Shown: piece after piece, positions 58,378 through 64,000 of the stretch
How positions within the stretch are numbered: position 1 is the first letter of the stretch
How the letters are laid out: each line of letters opens with the position of its first letter
DNA from: Cellulomonas sp. Y8
GTDB lineage: Bacteria > Actinomycetota > Actinomycetes > Actinomycetales > Cellulomonadaceae
DNA length: 64,000 bases
Direction: 5' to 3'
Assembly: GCF_008033115.1 (NCBI RefSeq)
Contig: NZ_CP041203.1
Span: forward strand, 1,116,001-1,180,000
The notes under the pieces: model-generated
Database searches by the model: none
What the model was told of the DNA's origin: nothing
Seen by the model: only the letters and a program-made list of their open reading frames with translations
Translations under genes and position numbers: made by a program

Positions 58378-59669
58378 CGGAGGAACCCTTCGTAGTGGCG
58401 CTGCTCGAGCTGCGACTGGATCTGCTTCACCGTCTCGAGGCCGACGCCCACGACGATGAGGATCGACGAGCCGCCGAACGGGATGTTCGTGCCGACGCCC
58501 AGGACGATGAACGCGATCGTCGGGATCAGCGCGACCAGCGCGAGGTACAGGGACCCGGGCGCCGTGATGCGGGTGATCACGTAGTCCAGGTACTCGGCCG
58601 TGGGACGGCCGGCGCGGATGCCGGGGATGAACCCGCCGTACCGCTTCATGTTGTCCGCGACCTCGTCCGGGTTGAACGTGATCGCCGTGTAGAAGTAGCA
58701 GAAGAAGATGATCAGTAGGACGTACAGCGCGATGTGCAGCGGCGCGTCCGTGGCGGCGAGGTTGGTCGCGACCCACTGCTTCCAGCCGGCGGTCTGGTCG
58801 CCGAAGCCGGCGAGCAGGGCGGGGACCTGGAGCAGGGACGACGCGAAGATCACCGGGATGACGCCGGCCATGTTGATCTTGATCGGGATGTACGTGGAGG
58901 ACCCGCCGTAGGTGCGGCGCCCGACCATGCGCTTGGCGTACTGCACCGGGATGCGGCGCTGGGACTGCTCGACGAAGACGACCAGCGCGATGACCAGGAC
59001 GATGATCGCCATGATCACCAGGAACGCGCCGATGCCGCCGGAGCCGCCCGCGATCGACCACATGGCGCCCGGGAAGGACGCGGCGATCGAGGTGAAGATG
59101 AGCAGGGACATGCCGTTGCCGACGCCGCGCTCGGTGATGAGCTCGCCCAGCCACATGATGAGGCCGGTACCGGCGGTCATCGTGATGATCATGAGCAGCG
59201 TCGTCACGATGCTGCCGTCCGGGATCACGTCGACGGAGCAGCCCTGGAAGAGCTGGCCGTTGCGCGCCGTGATGATGACCGTCGTCGACTGCAGGACCGC
59301 CAGGCCGATGGTCAGGTACCGCGTGTACTGCGTGAGCTTCGCGGTGCCCGACTGGCCCTCCTTGTGCAGGGCCTCGAACCGCGGGATGACCACGCGGAGC
59401 AGCTGGATGATGATGCTCGCGGTGATGTACGGCATGATCCCGAGCGCGAACACCGACAGCTGCAGCAGCGCACCGCCGCTGAACAGGTTCACCAGGCCGA
59501 GCAGCGTGTTCGACTCGCCCTGGTCGATGCAGATCTGCACGTTCGGGTAGGACACGCCCGGCGTCGGCAGGAACGAGCCGATGCGGAAGACCACCATGAT
59601 GCCGATGGTGAACAGCAGCTTGCGCCGCAGGTCGGGTGTCCTGAACGCCCGCACGAATGCGCTGAGCAC
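58374..59669 (-). CDS. secY: Protein translocase subunit SecY
   Basis: A 431-residue, ten-helix channel of the Sec translocon. It starts VLSAFVRAFRTPDLRRKLLF. FLPTPGVSY, FALGIMPYITASIIIQLLRV and PGIRAGRPTAEYLDYVITRI are standard blocks. I chose GTG at 59669 because AGGAGG lies 5 nt upstream; the in-frame ATG at 59717 lacks a ribosome binding site. It has its own start region after the rplO terminator and is coupled to adk. Confidence 0.96.
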   Translation of the reverse strand: MLSAFVRAFRTPDLRRKLLFTIGIMVVFRIGSFLPTPGVSYPNVQICIDQGESNTLLGLVNLFSGGALLQLSVFALGIMPYITASIIIQLLRVVIPRFEALHKEGQSGTAKLTQYTRYLTIGLAVLQSTTVIITARNGQLFQGCSVDVIPDGSIVTTLLMIITMTAGTGLIMWLGELITERGVGNGMSLLIFTSIAASFPGAMWSIAGGSGGIGAFLVIMAIIVLVIALVVFVEQSQRRIPVQYAKRMVGRRTYGGSSTYIPIKINMAGVIPVIFASSLLQVPALLAGFGDQTAGWKQWVATNLAATDAPLHIALYVLLIIFFCYFYTAITFNPDEVADNMKRYGGFIPGIRAGRPTAEYLDYVITRITAPGSLYLALVALIPTIAFIVLGVGTNIPFGGSSILIVVGVGLETVKQIQSQLEQRHYEGFLR

Positions 59670-59880
59670 GTGTCCTCCTGCTCCGCCGAAGCGGGATGTC
59701 GTCGAGGCGTCCGGCACGCCGCGCGCCGGTCCGTCGTCGGGTCGGGCGCACCGCGGCGCCCGACGCCCTGCCGAACCCTAACGGACTTCCGTCCCTGGGT
59801 GGGCATCGCCCCACGGCCGTGCGGCCGTGGCGGCGGCGGGGTCACGGGCCGCGACGGGCCCGGTCCCCCGGGGGAAAGCC

Positions 59881-59922
59881 GAACGGGGCCGGCGGGGCGT
59901 GGAGCCCTCGCCGACCCCGTTC
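59881..59922 (-). terminator. rplO (spc operon) terminator
   Basis: An 18-bp imperfect stem (59881-59898 with 59904-59922), 9 nt past the rplO stop. A second small hairpin (59811-59819 with 59822-59830) lies further on, still upstream of secY. Confidence 0.75.
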
Positions 59923-59930
59923 GTCTGGGA

Positions 59931-60626
59931 TCAGTCCTGCGCGACGCTGCCGCCGGCGGCCAGGATCTTCTCCTTGGCCGAGCCGGAGTACGCGTCGACG
60001 GCCACGGCCACCTTCACCGTGAGCTCGCCGGTGCCGAGCACCTTGACGGGCTGGCCCTTGCGGACCGCGCCCTTCGCGACCAGGTCCGCCACCGTGACGT
60101 CGCCGCCGTCGGGGTAGAGCGCCGACAGCTTGTCCAGGTTCACGACCTGGTACTCGACCCGGAACGGGTTCTTGAAGCCGCGGAGCTTGGGCAGCCGCAT
60201 GTGCAGCGGCATCTGCCCGCCCTCGAAGCGCTCCGGCACCTGGTACCGGGCCTTGGTGCCCTTGGTACCGCGACCGGCGGTCTTGCCCTTGGACGCCTCA
60301 CCACGACCCACGCGGGTCTTGGCGGTCTTGGCACCCGGGGCCGGACGCAGGTGGTGCACCTTGAGCGTGCCGCCGGCACCCTCGGTCGCCTGCGCCTCGG
60401 CCTTGGGGGCCTTGGCGGCGGCGGCCTTGGGCGCCTTCGCCTTCGCAGCCGGCTTCTCCTCGGCAGCCGCCTCGGCCTCGGCCTTCGCCTTGGTCGTGCG
60501 GGCCGGGGCCTTGCGGGCCGGCTTCTCGGCGGCGGACGACTCGGTCGCCGTCGCCTTCTTGGCGCGCGTGGCCTTCGGAGCCGCGGCAGCGGTCTCCTCG
60601 ACCTTCTCGGTCTCCTTCTCCGCCAT
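59931..60626 (-). CDS. rplO: 50S ribosomal protein L15 with long N-terminal extension
   Basis: About 231 residues. The L15 core starts near residue 85 ([20 protein letters not shown], then [17 protein letters not shown]) and is normal. The first 85 residues are Ala/Lys/Glu-rich low complexity ([20 protein letters not shown]). The start is ambiguous: ATG at 60626 is chosen for its spacing from GGAGGTGGAG, and GTG at 60632 overlaps the rpmD stop. Last gene of the spc operon. Confidence 0.93.
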   Translation of the reverse strand: MAEKETEKVEETAAAAPKATRAKKATATESSAAEKPARKAPARTTKAKAEAEAAAEEKPAAKAKAPKAAAAKAPKAEAQATEGAGGTLKVHHLRPAPGAKTAKTRVGRGEASKGKTAGRGTKGTKARYQVPERFEGGQMPLHMRLPKLRGFKNPFRVEYQVVNLDKLSALYPDGGDVTVADLVAKGAVRKGQPVKVLGTGELTVKVAVAVDAYSGSAKEKILAAGGSVAQD

Positions 60627-60628
60627 CG

Positions 60629-60811
60629 TCACTCCACCTCCTCGACCGCGACCAGGTGCGTCACCGTCTTGACCATGCCGCGGATCTCAGGACGGTCCTC
60701 CTTGACGACGACGTCGCCGATCCGCTTGAGGCCCAGGGTGCGCAGCGTGTCGCGCTGGTTCTGCTTGCCGCCGATGGCGGACTTCGTCTGGGTCACCTTG
60801 AGGCGGGCCAT
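60629..60811 (-). CDS. rpmD: 50S ribosomal protein L30
   Basis: A 60-residue L30 of normal length: [40 protein letters not shown] and [10 protein letters not shown]. Its ATG overlaps the rpsE stop by 1 nt (TGATG), so it is coupled. Confidence 0.97.
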   Translation of the reverse strand: MARLKVTQTKSAIGGKQNQRDTLRTLGLKRIGDVVVKEDRPEIRGMVKTVTHLVAVEEVE

Positions 60812-61455
60812 CAGGCACCCACCTTCTCCGTCTTGGCCGCACGACCCGCCGCCTGCGCCTTGAGCAGCGGCGCCGGGGCGACGTGCTCGAGCGGCAGGCC
60901 ACGGCGCGCCGCCACGGCGGCCGGCTCCTCGAGACCCTTCAGCGCCGCGACCGTGGCGTGCACGATGTTGATGGCGTTGGAGGAGCCGAGGGACTTGGAC
61001 AGGATGTCGTGGACGCCGGCGCACTCGAGCACCGCGCGCACCGGACCACCGGCGATCACGCCGGTACCCGGGGACGCGGGACGCAGGAAGACGACACCGG
61101 CGGCGGCCTCACCCTGGATGGGGTGGGTGATGGTGCCCTGGATGCGGGGGACGCGGAAGAAGTTCTTCTTCGCCTCCTCGACACCCTTGGCGATCGCCGC
61201 GGGCACCTCCTTGGCCTTGCCGTAGCCGACACCGACCGTGCCGTCGCCGTCGCCGACGACCACCAGGGCGGTGAAGCTGAACCGGCGACCACCCTTGACG
61301 ACCTTGGCCACGCGGTTGATCGACACGACGCGCTCGAGGAACGCGCTCTTCTCGGCGGCGTCGCCCCGGCGGCCGTCGCGACGACCGCCGTCGCGGCGGT
61401 CACCGCCACCCTGGCCCTGGGGAGCGCCCGTGTTGCTGCGCTGAGGAGCAGCCAT
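60811..61455 (-). CDS. rpsE: 30S ribosomal protein S5
   Basis: A 214-residue S5: [40 protein letters not shown] and [20 protein letters not shown] are the core. A Gly/Arg/Asp-rich N-terminal extension of about 35 residues is typical of actinobacteria. Fidelity and head-body contacts of the 30S subunit. Confidence 0.98.
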   Translation of the reverse strand: MAAPQRSNTGAPQGQGGGDRRDGGRRDGRRGDAAEKSAFLERVVSINRVAKVVKGGRRFSFTALVVVGDGDGTVGVGYGKAKEVPAAIAKGVEEAKKNFFRVPRIQGTITHPIQGEAAAGVVFLRPASPGTGVIAGGPVRAVLECAGVHDILSKSLGSSNAINIVHATVAALKGLEEPAAVAARRGLPLEHVAPAPLLKAQAAGRAAKTEKVGA

Positions 61456-61492
61456 CAGTGGATCCTCTTCTTCGATGCGGGAATGGTCGTCG

Positions 61493-61864
61493 TCACAGCG
61501 CCAGACCGCCCTCGCGGGCGGCGTCGGCCACTGCGGCCACACGCCCGTGGTACTTGTTGCCGCCGCGGTCGAAGACCACCGCGTCGATGCCGGCCGCCTT
61601 GGCGCGCTCGGCGATCAGCTCGCCGACGCGACGGGCCTTGGCCGTCTTGTCGCCCTCGGCGGCACGCAGGTCCACCTCGAGGGTCGAGGCGGAGACCAGG
61701 GTGCGGCCCACGGCGTCGTCGACGACCTGCGCGACGAGGTTGCGGTTCGACCGGGTGACGACCAGGCGGGGACGCGCGGCGGTGCCGGCGACCTTCTTGC
61801 GCAGCCGCAGGTGGCGGCGGCGACGGGCCTTGAACTTGCCCTTACCGATGATGGTGATCGCCAT
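61493..61864 (-). CDS. rplR: 50S ribosomal protein L18
   Basis: A 123-residue L18 with a basic N-terminus ([20 protein letters not shown]), [16 protein letters not shown] and [20 protein letters not shown]. It binds 5S rRNA. Three nucleotides separate it from rplF. Confidence 0.98.
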   Translation of the reverse strand: MAITIIGKGKFKARRRRHLRLRKKVAGTAARPRLVVTRSNRNLVAQVVDDAVGRTLVSASTLEVDLRAAEGDKTAKARRVGELIAERAKAAGIDAVVFDRGGNKYHGRVAAVADAAREGGLAL

Positions 61865-61867
61865 GGC

Positions 61868-62407
61868 TCACTTACCAGCCTTTCCGACCTTGCGGCGGAC
61901 GTTCTCGCCCGCGTAGCGCACGCCCTTGCCCTTGTACGGCTCGGGCTTGCGGATCTTGCGGATGTTCGCGGCGACCTCGCCCACCTGCTGCTTGTCGATG
62001 CCCGAGACCGAGAACTTGGTCGGGGACTCGACGGCGAAGGTGATGCCGGCGGGCGGCGTCACGGACACCGGGTGGCTGAAGCCGAGCGCGAACTCGAGCG
62101 CGTCACCCTTGGCCGACACGCGGTAACCGGTGCCGACGATCTCCAGCTTCTTCTCGTAGCCGGCGGTGACGCCGGTGACGAGGTTCGCCAGGAGGGTGCG
62201 CGTGAGGCCGTGCAGCGACCGCGAGAGGCGCTCGTCGTTCGGACGGGTGACCACGAGGGCCCCCTCGTCGTCGCGGGCGACCTCGATGGGCGACGCGACC
62301 GTGTGCGTGAGGGTGCCCTTGGGGCCCTTCACCGTCACGACGGCGCCGTTGATGGAAACATCCACGCCGGCCGGGACCGAAACGGGGATTCTGCCGATAC
62401 GAGACAT
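61868..62407 (-). CDS. rplF: 50S ribosomal protein L6
   Basis: A 179-residue L6: [40 protein letters not shown] and the C-terminal [20 protein letters not shown]. Normal length; located near the factor-binding site of the 50S subunit. Confidence 0.98.
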   Translation of the reverse strand: MSRIGRIPVSVPAGVDVSINGAVVTVKGPKGTLTHTVASPIEVARDDEGALVVTRPNDERLSRSLHGLTRTLLANLVTGVTAGYEKKLEIVGTGYRVSAKGDALEFALGFSHPVSVTPPAGITFAVESPTKFSVSGIDKQQVGEVAANIRKIRKPEPYKGKGVRYAGENVRRKVGKAGK

Positions 62408-62432
62408 TGGCTAGCTCCTTTCCGTCTCGGAC

Positions 62433-62831
62433 TTACCAGACGTAGGCGAGGACTTCCCCACCCACGCCCTTCTTGGCGGCCTGCTTGTCCGTCAGGAGAC
62501 CGGAGGACGTGGACAGGATCGCCACGCCCAGGCCACCGAGGACCTTCGGCAGGTTGGTCGACTTCGCGTACACCCGGAGGCCGGGCTTCGACACGCGCTT
62601 GATGCCGGCGAGCGCACGCTCGCGGCTCGGGCCGTACTTCAGCTCGACCACGAGGTTCTTGCCCACGCGGGCGTCCTCGGTGGTCCAGCCGGAGATGTAG
62701 CCCTCGGCCTGCAGGATCTCCGCGATGTGCGACTTCAGCTTCGAGTACGGGATGGTCACCGTGTCGTGGTGCGCCGAGTTCGCGTTGCGCAGACGCGTCA
62801 GGAAGTCTGCGATCGGGTCGGTCATCGTCAT
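62433..62831 (-). CDS. rpsH: 30S ribosomal protein S8
   Basis: A 132-residue S8: [33 protein letters not shown] and the C-terminal [20 protein letters not shown]. It binds the central domain of 16S rRNA and, in other bacteria, represses its own operon. An ATG two codons downstream (MTDP) is also possible. Confidence 0.97.
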   Translation of the reverse strand: MTMTDPIADFLTRLRNANSAHHDTVTIPYSKLKSHIAEILQAEGYISGWTTEDARVGKNLVVELKYGPSRERALAGIKRVSKPGLRVYAKSTNLPKVLGGLGVAILSTSSGLLTDKQAAKKGVGGEVLAYVW

Positions 62832-62913
62832 GGGGGCTATCGCCCTTCCTCGCCGTGGTTTCCGCGGCGGCCGCCCGTGGGGGCGGCACGCCGCGGACCT
62901 GCGACGTCGTTGT

Positions 62914-63099
62914 TTACCAGCTGCTCTTGGTCACACCGGGGAGCTGGCCCGCGTGGGCCATCTCCCGCACGCAGATCCGGCACAGGCCGAACTTGCGGTA
63001 CACGGAGTGCGGACGCCCGCAGCGCTGGCACCGGGTGTAGGCCCGCACGGCGAACTTCTGCTTGCCCGCGGCCTTGTTGATCAGGGCGGTCTTCGCCAT
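62914..63099 (-). CDS. rpsZ: 30S ribosomal protein S14, zinc-binding (type Z)
   Basis: A 61-residue zinc-type S14: [20 protein letters not shown] then [20 protein letters not shown] and [16 protein letters not shown], with two CxxC pairs. It lies between rplE and rpsH, as in other Gram-positives. Confidence 0.98.
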   Translation of the reverse strand: MAKTALINKAAGKQKFAVRAYTRCQRCGRPHSVYRKFGLCRICVREMAHAGQLPGVTKSSW

Positions 63100-63100
63100 G

Positions 63101-63682
63101 TCAGTTCTCCTCCTTGAACGGGAAGCCCAGGTGCTTGAGCAGCGCCCGGCCCTCCGCGTCCGTGGTCGCGGTGGTGACCACCGTGATGTCCATGCCCCGG
63201 ACCCGGTCGATCTTGTCCTGGTCGATCTCGTGGAACATCGACTGCTCGGTCAGACCGAAGGTGTAGTTGCCGTGGCCGTCGAACTGCTTCGGCGACAGCC
63301 CGCGGAAGTCGCGGATGCGCGGCAGCGCGGTCGACAGCAGGCGGTCCAGGAACTCCCAGGCACGGTCGCCGCGCAGCGTGACGTGCGCGCCGATCGGCAT
63401 GCCCTCGCGCAGCTTGAACTGCGCGATGGACTTGCGGGCCTTGGTGACCTGCGGCTTCTGACCCGTGATCTGCTGGAGGTCGCGGATGGCGCCCTCGATC
63501 AGCTTCGAGTCCTTGGCCGCGTCGCCGACACCCATGTTCACGACGACCTTCACCAGGCGCGCGACCTGGTTCACGTTCTCGTGGGAGAACTCCTCACGGA
63601 GCGCCGTGCGGATGGCGTCGTTGTACCGGACCTTCAGGCGCGGGACCGGGTAGGCGCGCGTCGTCTCGTCGGTGGCGGTCAT
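63101..63682 (-). CDS. rplE: 50S ribosomal protein L5
   Basis: A 193-residue L5: [60 protein letters not shown] and [20 protein letters not shown]. It binds 5S rRNA. The start overlaps the rplX stop by 1 nt (TGATG); rpsZ follows after 1 nt. Confidence 0.98.
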   Translation of the reverse strand: MTATDETTRAYPVPRLKVRYNDAIRTALREEFSHENVNQVARLVKVVVNMGVGDAAKDSKLIEGAIRDLQQITGQKPQVTKARKSIAQFKLREGMPIGAHVTLRGDRAWEFLDRLLSTALPRIRDFRGLSPKQFDGHGNYTFGLTEQSMFHEIDQDKIDRVRGMDITVVTTATTDAEGRALLKHLGFPFKEEN

Positions 63683-64000
63683 CAGATGTCCTTACCGGAG
63701 CGCTTGGCGACGCGGACCCGAACGGTGCGGGTCCGGCCGTCGCGCTCGACCTGCTCGGTGCGGTAGCCGACCCGGGTACCACGCTTGGTCTCGGGGTCGA
63801 CCAGCATCACGTTGCTGATGTGGATGGGGGCCTCGACCGTCTCGATGCCACCGGTGCGGGAGCCGCGCTGGCTCTGGCCGACCTTGGTGTGCTTCGTGAT
63901 GCGGTGGATGCCCTCGACGAGCACGCGGTCGCGGTCGGTCAGGACCTCGAGGACGCGCCCCTGCTTGCCCCGGTCCTTGCGGGAACCGGAGATGACGACC
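63682..64000 (-). CDS. rplX: 50S ribosomal protein L24, C-terminal part (runs off the window)
   Basis: About 106 codons are visible. The frame at the window edge reads [20 protein letters not shown], the KOW-type start of L24, followed by [20 protein letters not shown] and [16 protein letters not shown]. Only the first 10 or so residues should be missing. An internal ATG/GTG start within the visible part would wrongly truncate the KOW motif. Confidence 0.96.
   Translation of the reverse strand, partial: VVISGSRKDRGKQGRVLEVLTDRDRVLVEGIHRITKHTKVGQSQRGSRTGGIETVEAPIHISNVMLVDPETKRGTRVGYRTEQVERDGRTRTVRVRVAKRSGKDI

Overview
The window is a very high-GC chromosomal segment of an actinobacterium. The WhiB-type and BldM-type regulators, DUF5709 protein, F420-type oxidoreductase, DUF222-HNH protein, many GTG starts and a LAxTG-type (class E sortase) wall-sorting motif all point that way. 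A Micrococcales member close to Cellulomonas is my best inference, not a proven identification. I see no rRNA, tRNA, CRISPR array, insertion sequence or prophage.

Layout. 1-4.5 kb: a fructose PTS operon (fruR-fruK-EIIA-EIIBC) followed, past a terminator, by the 5' part of ptsI. 4.8-11 kb: GuaB3, a PfpI-type amidotransferase, a DnaQ-type exonuclease, an XRE-MurA fusion split by a frameshift, and guaB. 11.1-14.6 kb: a developmental or stress-type regulator block (BldM-like regulator, MerR regulator, WhiD) and groES under two CIRCE operators. 14.8-24.7 kb: a methyltransferase and a carboxylate-amine ligase, then the t6A and cell-wall block (tsaD, rimI, tsaB, tsaE, alr, a P-loop kinase and the bifunctional NAD(P)HX repair enzyme), interrupted by an opposite-strand nitroreductase. 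24.8-34.4 kb: an LLM oxidoreductase, acpS, glmS, coaA, a lipoprotein, a DedA protein, def, glmM, rpsI and rplM. 34.6-44.2 kb: an accessory-like stretch (ABC-F ATPase, DUF5709, truA, ADP-ribosylglycohydrolase, ROK kinase, VOC protein, WYL regulator, DUF222-HNH, alpha/beta hydrolase). 44.3-47.6 kb: infA-rpmJ-rpsM-rpsK-rpoA-rplQ. 48-56.6 kb: one very large wall-anchored surface protein. 56.9-64 kb: rplX-rplE-rpsZ-rpsH-rplF-rplR-rpsE-rpmD-rplO followed by secY-adk-map.

How it works together. Most of the window is core metabolism and translation: GlmS and GlmM feed UDP-GlcNAc to MurA-type enzymes, Alr supplies D-alanine, GuaB supplies guanine nucleotides, and TsaB/D/E make t6A. The surface protein lies between map and infA, which are normally adjacent in actinobacterial ribosomal clusters.

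Points to check first. Three genes (exonuclease tail, XRE-MurA, surface protein) are broken by single-base changes, two of the genes clearly at C or G runs. This suggests either residual assembly indels or real slippage-prone loci. Many genes have a -10-like hexamer 6-7 nt upstream of the start codon, which suggests leaderless transcription.
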